The position numbers were made by a program, and so were the translations under genes. The notes below the pieces were generated by a model. The model saw only the letters and a program-made list of their open reading frames with translations. It made no database searches and was not told the DNA's origin. From Actinomyces sp. (lineage in GTDB: Bacteria > Actinomycetota > Actinomycetes > Actinomycetales > Actinomycetaceae): a DNA stretch of 64,000 nucleotides. Where the stretch lies: positions 88,890 through 152,889 of the forward strand of contig NZ_JARKVC010000039.1 of NCBI RefSeq assembly GCF_029851875.1, written 5' to 3'. Positions 53,032-64,000 of this stretch are shown here, in pieces; within the stretch, counting starts at the first letter, position 1, and the number at the start of each line of letters is the position of its first letter.

Positions 53032-53973
53032 GTGCCCTTCACCTCGTCCGCAGCCCGGGCGGCGCGTGGAAGCGACCGAGCCGGGACCCGCCTGCTTGAC
53101 CTCCAGCGCCGCCGGGCCGGTCGTCTCCTGGTCGCCCCTGCCCTCGTCGTCATCACGGCGATGACAGTCGTGCCGCTGGTGATGGCTTTCTTCCTGTCCT
53201 TCACCCGCTACGACTTGCTTACCGCGCCACGGTTCGTCGGGCTGGCCAACTACACCGAGGTGCTCACCGACCCCGTCTTCGGACGGGTCACCGTCAACAC
53301 CCTCGTCTTCGCCGTCGGCCAGGTCGCTGTCGGCATCGTCGTCACCTTCCTGGTGGCGATGCTCTTCAACCAGCGTCTGGTCGCAAGCTCGCTGATGCGC
53401 ACCACGGTCTACCTCCCGCAAGCGATGTCCTACGTCACTGTCGCGTTGCTGTGGAGCTTCCTCTACGACCCCTTCAACGGCCCTCTCAACGCCGTCATCC
53501 AGTACCTGGGCGGTCCACAGGTCAACTTCCTGACCGAGACCAGCCTCGCCATGCCCTCGATCATGGTGATGTCGCTGTGGCGCAACTTCGGCTACTTCAT
53601 GATCATCCTCCTGGCCGGTCTCAAGGCGATTCCTCCTGAGCTGCTGGAGGCTGCCCAGATCGATGGAGCGGGCGCGCTGCGCAGGCTCATCCACGTCACG
53701 ATTCCGCAGATGAGGCGCTCTCTCCTCTTCGTCACGGTCACCTGGTTCATGGGAGGTCTGCAGATGTTCACCCAGGCCTACGTCATGACTCAAGGTGGCC
53801 CGGAGAACGCCACACGCTCGGTGGTGTACGAGATCTACCGCTCGGCCTTCTCCGACCTCAACATCGGACGGGCCTGCGCCGTCTCGGTGCTGATGTTCCT
53901 CTTCGTGGCCGCCTTCGGCCTGCCCCTGCGCCTGATTGAGCACCTCAGGGCCCGCCGGGCGTCAGGACGCTGA
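53032..53973 (+). CDS. Sugar ABC transporter permease, MalF-like
   Basis: 313 residues with six hydrophobic helices, the first VAPALVVITAMTVVPLVMAF at about 38. The EAA loop that contacts the ATPase reads LLEAAQIDGAGALRRLIHVT. GTG at 53032 starts six bases after the binding-protein stop. It pairs with the next permease. Confidence 0.88.
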   Translation: MPFTSSAARAARGSDRAGTRLLDLQRRRAGRLLVAPALVVITAMTVVPLVMAFFLSFTRYDLLTAPRFVGLANYTEVLTDPVFGRVTVNTLVFAVGQVAVGIVVTFLVAMLFNQRLVASSLMRTTVYLPQAMSYVTVALLWSFLYDPFNGPLNAVIQYLGGPQVNFLTETSLAMPSIMVMSLWRNFGYFMIILLAGLKAIPPELLEAAQIDGAGALRRLIHVTIPQMRRSLLFVTVTWFMGGLQMFTQAYVMTQGGPENATRSVVYEIYRSAFSDLNIGRACAVSVLMFLFVAAFGLPLRLIEHLRARRASGR

Positions 53974-53987
53974 GAACGGAGACGACG

Positions 53988-54887
53988 ATGACCACTCTCA
54001 CTCGACCCGTGCCCGCTACGAGACGGCGCTCACGACGCCGGACCACACGCAGCCTCCTGCTGCACCTGGCTGCGCTGGTGGTGACGGCGCTGTACCTCGT
54101 CCCGATGCTCAACCTGCTCCTGGTGGCCCTGACCCCCACGGGAGAGCCGGCTACCGGAGCCATCCCCAGCCGTCTGGCCTGGGGCAACTTCGTCGAGGCG
54201 ATGCAGGCCTCTGACTTCGGGCTGTTCTTCGCGAACTCCGTGCTGGTGACGCTGGCCTCGACGGTGAGCCAGGTGCTGCTCTCCTGCATGGCAGGCTACG
54301 CCCTGGCCAAGATGCCGGTGCGGGGCAAGAGATACATTCTCTTCGGTCTCATCGCGCTGCTCGTGGTGCCCCCGGAGGTCATGATGGTGCCTCTGTTCAC
54401 CCTCTTCACCCACGTTCCCTTCGCAGGGGGCAACAGCTGGCTGGGACAGGGCGGGGCGGGAATGCTGGACGGATACCTCATCATGATCCTTCCCCACGCC
54501 GCCTCCGCCCTGGGGATCTTCCTCATGAGGCAGTTCTACGTCGACCTGCCAGAGGAGCTGGGGCAGTCCGCCAGGGTGGACGGAGCCGGAGAGATCCGGA
54601 TCTTCGCCCAGATCTACACCCCGCTGGCGCTGCCGGCGGTCGCAGTGGTTACGGTCCTGGCCTTCCAGAGCGCCTGGAACGACTTCCTGTGGCCGCTGGT
54701 GACAGTCAAGAGCAATGACATGAGGACCCTCCAGCTGGGCCTGGCGGTCTTCTACCAGGAGAGTTCCACGCAGTGGAACCTCCTCATGGCGGCGGTTCTG
54801 ATGATGACGATCCCGATCGTCGTGGTCTTCCTCTACGGTCAACGTTTCTTTACCGACGGCGTGTCCGCCGGGGCAGTCAAGCAGTAG
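53988..54887 (+). CDS. Sugar ABC transporter permease, MalG-like
   Basis: 299 residues, six hydrophobic helices; the EAA loop is ELGQSARVDGAGEIRIFAQI. It begins 14 bases after the first permease. No ATPase gene follows, so the importer must borrow a shared MsmK/MalK-type ATPase encoded elsewhere, as is usual for carbohydrate importers of this family. Confidence 0.88.
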   Translation: MTTLTRPVPATRRRSRRRTTRSLLLHLAALVVTALYLVPMLNLLLVALTPTGEPATGAIPSRLAWGNFVEAMQASDFGLFFANSVLVTLASTVSQVLLSCMAGYALAKMPVRGKRYILFGLIALLVVPPEVMMVPLFTLFTHVPFAGGNSWLGQGGAGMLDGYLIMILPHAASALGIFLMRQFYVDLPEELGQSARVDGAGEIRIFAQIYTPLALPAVAVVTVLAFQSAWNDFLWPLVTVKSNDMRTLQLGLAVFYQESSTQWNLLMAAVLMMTIPIVVVFLYGQRFFTDGVSAGAVKQ

Positions 54888-54903
54888 GGGCTGGGAAGGC
54901 ACT

Positions 54904-56439
54904 ATGACTACAGATGAGTCTCGTTCTCATGCCTCAGGCCGTGGATCGCGTCGTCCCAGCTTCCTGTTCATTCTCACTGATGATCAGGGTCCCTGGGCCG
55001 TGCCCTGGAGGATGCCGGAGCTGCAGATGCCGCACCTGGCTCAGCTGGCCCGCGAAGGAGTCGTCTTTGACAGCTTCTACTGTGCCTCTCCGGTGTGCTC
55101 CCCGGCCCGCGCCTCGCTCCTGACCGGCCGGATGCCCTCGGCACACGGGATCCATGACTGGCTCGTCGGAACCCAGCACCCGCAGGCCCACCCGGACCAG
55201 TACCTGGAGGACATCACCACCCTCCCAGCCGTCCTGTCCGGCGCCGGGTACGTGTGCGCCCTGTCAGGCAAGTGGCACGTGGGGGAGGCCCGTCAGCCGG
55301 CGGCCGGGTTCTCCTCGTGGTACGCCCACCGCTTCGGCGGTGGTCCCTACTACGAGGCCCCGATCTGGCGGGAGGAGCGGCAGGCCAGCGAGAGCGAGTA
55401 CTTCACCGACGCCGTCGGGCAGCACGCGGTGGGTTTTCTGCGCGCTCACGCACGTGAGCGTGGCAAGGAGAGGGACCGTCCCTTCTACCTTCAGGTCTGC
55501 CCGACGGCGCCCCACACCCCGTGGGACGAGGACAACCACCCTCGTGAGCTGCTGGACCTCTACAAGGACTGTGACTTTCCCTCCGTGCCGCGCGAGCCCG
55601 CGCACCCGTGGACCCGGGCGCGCCAGGAGGACTTTGCTGACTCCTTCGCAGACCCGGAGCAGAGCCTGCGTGGCTACTGCGCCTCGCTCAGCGGGGTGGA
55701 CCGCCTCGTCGGTCGGCTGCGCGAGGAGCTGGAGGAGCTGGGACTGGCGGAAGAGACGATCATCCTCTACATGTCGGACAACGGATTCTCCTGCGGGCAC
55801 CACGGGATCTGGGGCAAGGGCAACGGCACCTATCCGCTCAACATGTGGGAGAGCTCCGTTGCCGTCCCCTTCGTCATGTACGTGCCCGAGACGCTGCGTG
55901 AGCACGTGGTGCCTGCTGGGCTGCCAGGTGCTGGTACCCACGTCACCGACACCCTCTCCGCCCTCAGCTTCTTTCCCACGGTGTGTGAGCTCGCCGGAGT
56001 CTCGGCACCGACTGACCCGCTCAGGGCAGGAGGCTCCTTCCTGCCCCGGCTCAGCGGGGAGGAGGAGTCCTGTGACCAGCCGGTGGTCGTCTACGACGAG
56101 TACGGCGGCACCCGGATGATCCGGGAGGGCCGGTGGAAGTACGTGCTTCGCTTCGAAGGACCTGAGGAGCTCTACGACCTTCAGGAGGATCCTCAGGAGA
56201 GGCGCGACCTCGCCCAGGACCCCGTGCTGGCACCCAGGCGCCAACGCCTGCGCGACCAGCTCGAGGACTGGTTCGCCAGGCACGAGACGGCGCGCTCGCG
56301 GGCCTTTGAGCAGCCGGTAGCCGGCCGGGGGCAGATCCACCCGACCTGGCGGCGCGAGGAGACTCGACGCTACGTGTCTGCGGAGGAGCCTGCAACGTCC
56401 ACAGCCCCGGCCCACGGTCCCAGCGACCCCGCGGGGTGA
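54904..56439 (+). CDS. Sulfatase, formylglycine (Cys) type, cytoplasmic
   Basis: 511 residues, family S1 sulfatase. The site to be modified to formylglycine is C65 in CSPARASLLTG. The metal ligands TDDQ (near residue 26) and SDNGFSCGHHGIWGKG, SGKWHVGE and HTPW complete the active site. There is no signal peptide, so the substrate must be desulfated inside the cell after import. Its activator is the radical SAM enzyme at 48155. It starts 16 bases after the MalG-like permease and is the last gene of that operon. Sugar and sulfate position cannot be told from sequence alone; galactose or N-acetylhexosamine sulfate is suggested by the neighbouring beta-galactosidase. Confidence 0.92.
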   Translation: MTTDESRSHASGRGSRRPSFLFILTDDQGPWAVPWRMPELQMPHLAQLAREGVVFDSFYCASPVCSPARASLLTGRMPSAHGIHDWLVGTQHPQAHPDQYLEDITTLPAVLSGAGYVCALSGKWHVGEARQPAAGFSSWYAHRFGGGPYYEAPIWREERQASESEYFTDAVGQHAVGFLRAHARERGKERDRPFYLQVCPTAPHTPWDEDNHPRELLDLYKDCDFPSVPREPAHPWTRARQEDFADSFADPEQSLRGYCASLSGVDRLVGRLREELEELGLAEETIILYMSDNGFSCGHHGIWGKGNGTYPLNMWESSVAVPFVMYVPETLREHVVPAGLPGAGTHVTDTLSALSFFPTVCELAGVSAPTDPLRAGGSFLPRLSGEEESCDQPVVVYDEYGGTRMIREGRWKYVLRFEGPEELYDLQEDPQERRDLAQDPVLAPRRQRLRDQLEDWFARHETARSRAFEQPVAGRGQIHPTWRREETRRYVSAEEPATSTAPAHGPSDPAG

Positions 56440-56443
56440 GAGG

Positions 56444-57025
56444 CTAGGAGGTCTCCTGGCCGGGCTCGTCGAGCTCGGCGAACCACACGCGTGTCTCGCC
56501 GTAGGTCTTGTCCGCGAAACGGCGCATACCCGCCGGCCAGCCGGGCTCAGGCGAGCGGGTGGAGCGCTCCAGGACGACGACGCTGCTCGCCTCCAGCCAC
56601 GGGTCCTCCCGGCGGGTCAGGGGCTTCAGCACAGCGCGCACCCCCTCCTCGTCCAGGTCGTAGGGAGGGTCGATGAGCACCAGGTCCACCGGCGCGCCGG
56701 CCGCTCCGGCCACGTAGGCGGCTGCCTTGGCGGTCACCGTCCGCACGCCCCGCACCCCCAGGGCGCGCACGTTCCTCTCGCACACCCGGGTGGCCGCGCG
56801 TGCGGAGTCGACGAGCACCACCTCACCGGCCCCGCGGCTGGCCGCCTCCAGCCCCAGCGCACCGGAGCCGGCGAACAGGTCCAGGACCCGGGCGCCCTCG
56901 ACCACCCCGTAGTGCTCCAGCCGGCCGAACAGCGCCTCGCGCACCCGCTCGGAGGTAGGGCGCGTCCCGGCTCGGGGAACCTCCAGCCGGCGTCCGCCGG
57001 CGAGCCCGGCCACGATCCTCGTCAT
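56444..57025 (-). CDS. rsmD: 16S rRNA (guanine(966)-N(2))-methyltransferase
   Basis: 193 residues. RIVAGLAGGRRLEVPRAGTR and PTSERVREALFGRLEH at the N-terminus, SAM motif LDLFAGSGALGLEAASRGA and the catalytic DPPYDL identify RsmD. It is on the opposite strand, four bases from the sulfatase stop and divergent from the beta-galactosidase. The ATG at 57025 is seven bases after TAGGCT; the frame is open upstream to 57196. In most actinobacteria rsmD stands beside coaD, as it nearly does here, so the beta-galactosidase looks inserted between them. Confidence 0.93.
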   Translation of the reverse strand: MTRIVAGLAGGRRLEVPRAGTRPTSERVREALFGRLEHYGVVEGARVLDLFAGSGALGLEAASRGAGEVVLVDSARAATRVCERNVRALGVRGVRTVTAKAAAYVAGAAGAPVDLVLIDPPYDLDEEGVRAVLKPLTRREDPWLEASSVVVLERSTRSPEPGWPAGMRRFADKTYGETRVWFAELDEPGQETS

Positions 57026-57032
57026 GCCGGCA

Positions 57033-57038
57033 AGCCTA
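57033..57038 (-). promoter_or_regulatory. -10 hexamer before rsmD
   Basis: TAGGCT on the minus strand, seven bases before the ATG at 57025. Confidence 0.5.
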
Positions 57039-57107
57039 TGACAGCCCGGTGGAGCCACGGGCCCACGGGCACCGTGCCCGCACAAGGTGGGGTGTGGGAG
57101 CCGATAG

Positions 57108-60368
<3,261 letters not shown>

Positions 60369-60391
60369 GGACGCCTTGATCACCGCTCCTG

Positions 60392-60430
60392 CGGGCCTGC
60401 CCGCCCCACGTCCCGGGGCGGGCAGGCCCG
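60392..60430 (+). terminator. Hairpin after the beta-galactosidase
   Basis: A perfect 16-base-pair G/C stem with a 7-base loop, 24 bases after the stop codon. Confidence 0.8.
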
Positions 60431-60511
60431 TGAAGGGACAGGGCAGGCTGCGCCGTCGGCCACAGTGAGGCAGCCGGCGGCGCGGGGCCGCCGGCGATCC
60501 TGGCAGGGCGA

Positions 60512-60517
60512 TACCCT
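60512..60517 (+). promoter_or_regulatory. -10 hexamer before coaD
   Basis: TACCCT, six bases before the ATG at 60524. Confidence 0.5.
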
Positions 60518-60523
60518 CACGCC

Positions 60524-61009
60524 ATGACCCTCGCCGTCTACCCTGGCTCCTTCGACCCGATCACCAAGGGGCACCTTGACGTCGTCGCACGCGCCTGCAG
60601 CCTCTTTGACCGGGTCGTCGTCGGCATCGCGCACAACGCCGCCAAGTCCGGCCGTCACCTCTTCGACGCCGAGACCCGTCTGAGCCTGGCACGTCAGGCC
60701 CTGGCGGACCTGCCTGGGGCCGAGGCCGACCTGGTGCCGGGCCTGCTGGCTGACTACTGCCGCCGGCGCGGGGCCACCGCGATCATCAAGGGCCTGCGCA
60801 ACGGCACGGACCTGGACGCCGAGGTGCCCATGGCGCTGCTCAACCGGGACCTGGGAGGTCCTGAGACGGTCTTCCTCGTGGCCGCACCGGCCCACGCCCA
60901 CGTCTCCTCCCACCTGGTCAAGGACGTCGCCCGCCACGGGGGAGACGTCTCGGCACTGGTCCCGCCTGTCGTCGCCGATGCCCTGCGTCAGGCGCCGGGG
61001 CGGGCCTGA
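60524..61009 (+). CDS. coaD: Phosphopantetheine adenylyltransferase
   Basis: 161 residues, the standard length. It adenylates 4'-phosphopantetheine in coenzyme A synthesis. YPGSFDPITKGHLDVVARA holds the nucleotidyltransferase T-x-G-H motif; KGLRNGTDLDAEVPMALLNR and HVSSHLVKDVARHGGDVSAL are family signatures. Confidence 0.96.
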   Translation: MTLAVYPGSFDPITKGHLDVVARACSLFDRVVVGIAHNAAKSGRHLFDAETRLSLARQALADLPGAEADLVPGLLADYCRRRGATAIIKGLRNGTDLDAEVPMALLNRDLGGPETVFLVAAPAHAHVSSHLVKDVARHGGDVSALVPPVVADALRQAPGRA

Positions 61010-61077
61010 GGCCGCTGCCTGCCGAGCTGTGCGCCCCACCACCGATACCCTGCGCCACCTCAAGGAAGGAAGAACTC

Positions 61078-61665
61078 GTGACCACCAGCCCGGACGCCGG
61101 TGACGACCTGCTTGCGATCCTCAGTGAGCTGGACAGTCTCATCTCCGGCTCACGCACCATGCCCATGAGCGCCTCCGCCATCGTCAACCGGGAGGAGGCG
61201 CTCGACCTCATTGACCGTGCGCGTCGGGCCGTTCCCGGTGCGGTTCAACGGGCTGAGGACATCGTGGCTGACGCCGACCAGGTCGCGGCCCAGGGACGGC
61301 AGGAGTCTGAGCGTCTGATCCGCCGCGCCCACGAGGAGGCCGAGCGCCTGGTCTCCTCAGAGAACGTCGTGCGCCAGGCCAATGACCGTGCTGACGCGAT
61401 CATCGCCGCTGCCGAGGAGCGTGCTGCCCGGCTGCGCCACGGAGCCGACGACTACTGCGACCGCACGCTGGCCTGCCTGGAGGTCGAGCTGGGCCGGATC
61501 GGTGAGCAGGTGCGTGCCGGGCGTGAGGTCCTGGCTGGGCGCCTGGAGTCCCAGGCCTCCACGGGCTACGGCCCCGGACACGCCGAGGCCGAGCGCCCTG
61601 AGCCCTCACGGCGCTCCCTGCGCTCCTCGGCCAGCTGGTCCGTGGATCCCTCCGCCCAGCGCTGA
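61078..61665 (+). CDS. DivIVA/SepIVA-like coiled-coil protein
   Basis: 195 residues. After a variable start the stretch SASAIVNREEALDLIDRARR resembles the short N-terminal segment of DivIVA-like proteins, then a long Ala/Glu/Arg coiled coil runs from about 55 to 160. The tail is disordered. The place between coaD and DUF177/rnc corresponds to Rv2927c (SepIVA) of Mycobacterium, which helps organise septation and envelope growth. Function is inferred from position and coiled-coil build. A GTG at 61078 follows AAGGAAGGA. Confidence 0.65.
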   Translation: MTTSPDAGDDLLAILSELDSLISGSRTMPMSASAIVNREEALDLIDRARRAVPGAVQRAEDIVADADQVAAQGRQESERLIRRAHEEAERLVSSENVVRQANDRADAIIAAAEERAARLRHGADDYCDRTLACLEVELGRIGEQVRAGREVLAGRLESQASTGYGPGHAEAERPEPSRRSLRSSASWSVDPSAQR

Positions 61666-61704
61666 GAGGGCCGCGCCCAGGCGGCGGTGAGCAGGCCGGG
61701 AAGG

Positions 61705-61710
61705 TAGATT
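61705..61710 (+). promoter_or_regulatory. Candidate -10 of the DUF177-rnc operon
   Basis: TAGATT, 46 bases before the GTG at 61757, so here with a leader. A GGTCCG/CGGACC inverted repeat lies at 61721-61736 in that leader. Confidence 0.35.
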
Positions 61711-61756
61711 CGCCCCGCAGGGTCCGCACCCGGACCGGGACCATGAGGAGGAAACC

Positions 61757-62314
61757 GTGACCGGACTGGTCGTCGACATCATGGACCTGCCGCGCGCGGC
61801 AGGTTCGGTCAAGAACGTCCGCCTCGACCTGCCCGCGCCCCAGGGCCTGGGCACGCAGGTCGTCGGCGTGCCCGAGGGCAGCGAGATGACGCTGGTCGCC
61901 TCGCTGACCTCCATGGACGACGGCGTGCTCGTACGCGGGGAGGCGGACGTCCACGTCCACGGTGAGTGCGTGCGCTGCCTGCGTGACCTGGACGAGGACC
62001 GCTCAGTGGCCTTCGACGAGCTCTACTTCCTGCCCGAGGCCGCTGCGGCCCAGAAGGAGGAGGGGGACGAGGAGGCGGAGGACCTCTTCCTTGTCGGGGA
62101 CACGAGCCTGGACCTGGAGCCGGCGCTGCGTGACGCCCTGGTCCTGGGCCTTCCGTTCCGCCCCCTGTGCCGCCCGGACTGCGCCGGCCTGTGCCCGCAG
62201 TGCGGTGAGCGTCTGGACGACCTGCCCGATGACCACCACCACGAGGTCCTGGACCCGCGCTGGTCAGCCCTGTCCACGCTGCTGGAGGAGCCGGGCGAGG
62301 GGGAGCAGGCCTGA
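61757..62314 (+). CDS. DUF177 (YceD) family protein
   Basis: 185 residues. The family is linked to 23S rRNA or L32-related ribosome biogenesis. Conserved features: [14 protein letters not shown] in the middle, an acidic stretch ([13 protein letters not shown]), [20 protein letters not shown] and a C-terminal zinc ribbon [26 protein letters not shown] precedes the GTG at 61757. In most bacteria rpmF follows; here rnc begins on the last base of the stop codon. Confidence 0.9.
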   Translation: MTGLVVDIMDLPRAAGSVKNVRLDLPAPQGLGTQVVGVPEGSEMTLVASLTSMDDGVLVRGEADVHVHGECVRCLRDLDEDRSVAFDELYFLPEAAAAQKEEGDEEAEDLFLVGDTSLDLEPALRDALVLGLPFRPLCRPDCAGLCPQCGERLDDLPDDHHHEVLDPRWSALSTLLEEPGEGEQA

Positions 62315-63138
62315 TGTCCCGAGGCTCGCACAAGCCCTCTCGCCGGACGGCTCCGCCAGCCCGCACGGACGTGGAGTCGCTGGTCTACCGCTGGGGCTGC
62401 CCGATCGAGGACTCACTGCTGGACCTGGCGCTGACCCACCGCTCCTGGGCGCACGAGAACGGCGGGCTGCCCACCAACGAGCGGCTGGAGTTCCTGGGGG
62501 ACGCCGTCCTGCAGATCATCGTCACCGACGACCTCTTCCGCGAGCACCCGGAGGTACCCGAGGGACAGCTGGCCAAGATGCGGGCGGCGACGGTCTCGGA
62601 ACCGGCTCTGGCGGGCGTGGCCCGGGACCTGGGGCTGGGCGAGTTCATCAAGCTCGGCAAGGGTGAGACGCTGTCCGGTGGGCGTGACAAGGACTCGATC
62701 CTGTCCGATACCGTCGAGGCCCTCATCGGTGCCACCTATCTCACGGTCGGGCTGGAGCCGGTGCGTGAGGTCGTCCTGCGGCTGGTCCGCCGCTTCCTCA
62801 CCGAGGCTCCCTCGCGCGGCGCAGGACTGGACTGGAAGACGAGCCTGCAAGAGCTGGCTGCCGTGCACCGTCTGGGCAGCCCGGGCTACCGCGTCACGAG
62901 CATCGGGCCTGATCACGCCCGAGTCTTCACCGCCGTCGCCGTCGTCGCAGGCCAGGAGCGTGGAGAGGGCACCGGCAGCTCGAAGAAGGTGGCTGAGCAC
63001 GCCGCCGCCGAGGCGGCCTACGCCTCGATCCTGGCCTCCCACGGTGACGGAGGGCTGGAGATCCCCGGAGCGACTGACGCCCTGCGAGCCGACCTGGGGC
63101 TTCCCGTGACCAGGCCGGGCGGCTCTGCCGAGGCCTGA
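62314..63138 (+). CDS. rnc: Ribonuclease III
   Basis: 274 residues. It cuts double-stranded RNA in rRNA processing. The signature [15 protein letters not shown] and the second catalytic cluster [12 protein letters not shown] belong to the RNase III domain (about 12-155); a double-stranded-RNA-binding domain follows (about 170-245, ending [19 protein letters not shown]). The protein is somewhat longer than usual at both ends. Its ATG overlaps the DUF177 stop by one base. Confidence 0.95.
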   Translation: MSRGSHKPSRRTAPPARTDVESLVYRWGCPIEDSLLDLALTHRSWAHENGGLPTNERLEFLGDAVLQIIVTDDLFREHPEVPEGQLAKMRAATVSEPALAGVARDLGLGEFIKLGKGETLSGGRDKDSILSDTVEALIGATYLTVGLEPVREVVLRLVRRFLTEAPSRGAGLDWKTSLQELAAVHRLGSPGYRVTSIGPDHARVFTAVAVVAGQERGEGTGSSKKVAEHAAAEAAYASILASHGDGGLEIPGATDALRADLGLPVTRPGGSAEA

Positions 63139-63312
63139 GGACGCGAGCGGGATCCTCACAACCGCCGTGGAGCGGCAGCGCATCAGCGGCGAGCCACGTC
63201 TTCTGCCCGCGGTGCCGGCGCAGAAACAACACCAGTAGGTGAGCCCTCGCCCGGCGGGTGGAAAGTCTGAAAGGAAGAGGTGCGTTTTTGTGACGTTGGT
63301 CCCCAGAGCTGG

Positions 63313-63318
63313 TACTCT
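63313..63318 (+). promoter_or_regulatory. -10 hexamer before the response regulator
   Basis: TACTCT, seven bases before the ATG at 63326; TTGTGA 19 bases upstream (63288-63293) may be the -35. Confidence 0.55.
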
Positions 63319-63325
63319 CTCACGT

Positions 63326-63982
63326 ATGCCGACGACTCCCTCCTCAACCGAGCAGGTCCGCGTCATGATCGTGGACGACCACGAGATCGTCCGGCGCGGC
63401 ATTGCTGAGATCATTGATCGTGCAGACGACCTCGACGTCGTCGCTGAGGCCGGCAGCCGTGCCGAGGCGGTCCGCCGTGCCGAGCTGGTCCGCCCCGACA
63501 TCGTGCTCGTGGACCTTCAGCTTCCTGACGGTACCGGGATCGAGGTGATGAAAGACCTGCGCGAGACGGTGCCGGAGGCCCTGCCGATCGTCCTGACCTC
63601 CTTCGACGACGACGAGGCGCTGGCAGAGTCCCTGGAGGCCGGGGCACGTGCCTACCTGCTCAAGACCGTCCACGGTGCGGAGATCTCCGACGTCGTACGG
63701 GCGGTGGCTGCCGGGCGCGTCCTGCTGGACGAGCGCACCGTGACCCGTCGCCGTGCCGACCACGACGACCCCACCGCTGACCTGACCAACGCCGAGCGCA
63801 AGGTCCTGGAGCTGATCGGGGACGGCTTGTCCAACCGGGAGATCGGCGAGCGGCTGGGCGTGGCGGAGAAGACCGTCAAGAACCACATCACCTCGCTGCT
63901 GTCCAAGATGGGCCTGCAGCGCCGCACCCAGGTGGCCGCCTGGGTGGCAAGGCAGCGCGCCTCGGGGTGGCGCAACCACTGA
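63326..63982 (+). CDS. Response regulator, NarL/DevR family
   Basis: 218 residues. The receiver has VMIVDDHEIVRRGIAEIID, phosphoacceptor Asp in IVLVDLQLPDGTGI, switch Thr/Ser in VLTSFDDD and Lys in YLLKTVHG; the C-terminal LuxR-type DNA-binding domain contains LTNAERKVLELIGDGLSNRE and AEKTVKNHITSLLSKMG, very close to DevR/DosR-type helices. No kinase gene is visible up to the right edge 18 bases later; a partner may lie just outside. The ATG at 63326 fits the promoter; the frame is open to 63239. Confidence 0.88.
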   Translation: MPTTPSSTEQVRVMIVDDHEIVRRGIAEIIDRADDLDVVAEAGSRAEAVRRAELVRPDIVLVDLQLPDGTGIEVMKDLRETVPEALPIVLTSFDDDEALAESLEAGARAYLLKTVHGAEISDVVRAVAAGRVLLDERTVTRRRADHDDPTADLTNAERKVLELIGDGLSNREIGERLGVAEKTVKNHITSLLSKMGLQRRTQVAAWVARQRASGWRNH

Positions 63983-64000
63983 GCCAGGTGCCCGGGTAGA

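Overview
The window is about 64 kb of high-GC, gene-dense chromosome from an actinobacterium. The gene families, a LARTG-type sortase signal, an actinobacterial lexA / SOS-LysM / nrdR block and a coaD / DivIVA-like / DUF177 / rnc block suggest a member of the Actinomycetaceae (Actinomyces or a relative, typically host-associated). This placement is inference from gene content, not from a marker phylogeny. No rRNA, tRNA, CRISPR array, insertion sequence or prophage was recognised.

Layout. 0-3.4 kb: a cut-off ABC ATPase divergent from a two-component system, then an SdpI-like membrane protein. 3.4-8.4 kb: a truncated DUF6176 remnant, two YbjN genes, miaA, dapF and a BrnQ carrier. 8.4-12.5 kb: a surface-anchored GH20 enzyme that resembles bifidobacterial lacto-N-biosidase, plus a methyltransferase. 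12.5-17.7 kb: an MFS exporter, an RsgA GTPase and an ABC-2 transporter. 18-23 kb: hflX with a possible 7-codon leader peptide, a DinG-type helicase and ldh. 23-25.2 kb: lexA divergent from an SOS-controlled LysM protein, then nrdR. 25.2-32.9 kb: a PimB-like mannosyltransferase, an IclR regulator with leuCD, then murA, plsC and gpsA.

33.0-39.9 kb is an accessory-looking cassette with visibly lower GC: a secreted peptidoglycan-binding protein, a lipoprotein, a membrane adaptor with a peptidoglycan-binding domain, a MacB-type ABC transporter, a 66-residue secreted peptide and a two-component system, all on one strand. It reads as a self-contained envelope-stress or peptide export/sensing module. 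40-48 kb returns to housekeeping genes: an AMIN-like lipoprotein, ddl, thiL, rpmB, a DAK2/FakA-like protein and recG.

48.1-60.4 kb is a locus for sulfated glycans: anaerobic sulfatase-maturating enzyme, TauE/SafE anion exporter, ROK regulator, sugar ABC importer (binding protein and two permeases, no ATPase), a cytoplasmic Cys-type sulfatase and a GH2 beta-galactosidase, with rsmD on the opposite strand inside it. The inferred flow is import of a sulfated saccharide, desulfation in the cytosol, galactosidase cleavage and export of the released anion. The GH20 surface enzyme at 8.5 kb could feed the same lifestyle by trimming host mucin or milk-type glycans. 60.5-64 kb: coaD, a DivIVA/SepIVA-like protein, DUF177, rnc and a NarL-type response regulator.

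A recurring signal is a TAnnnT hexamer six or seven bases before the start codon at about a dozen genes. This is the expected geometry of leaderless transcripts, and it was used here to choose several starts.
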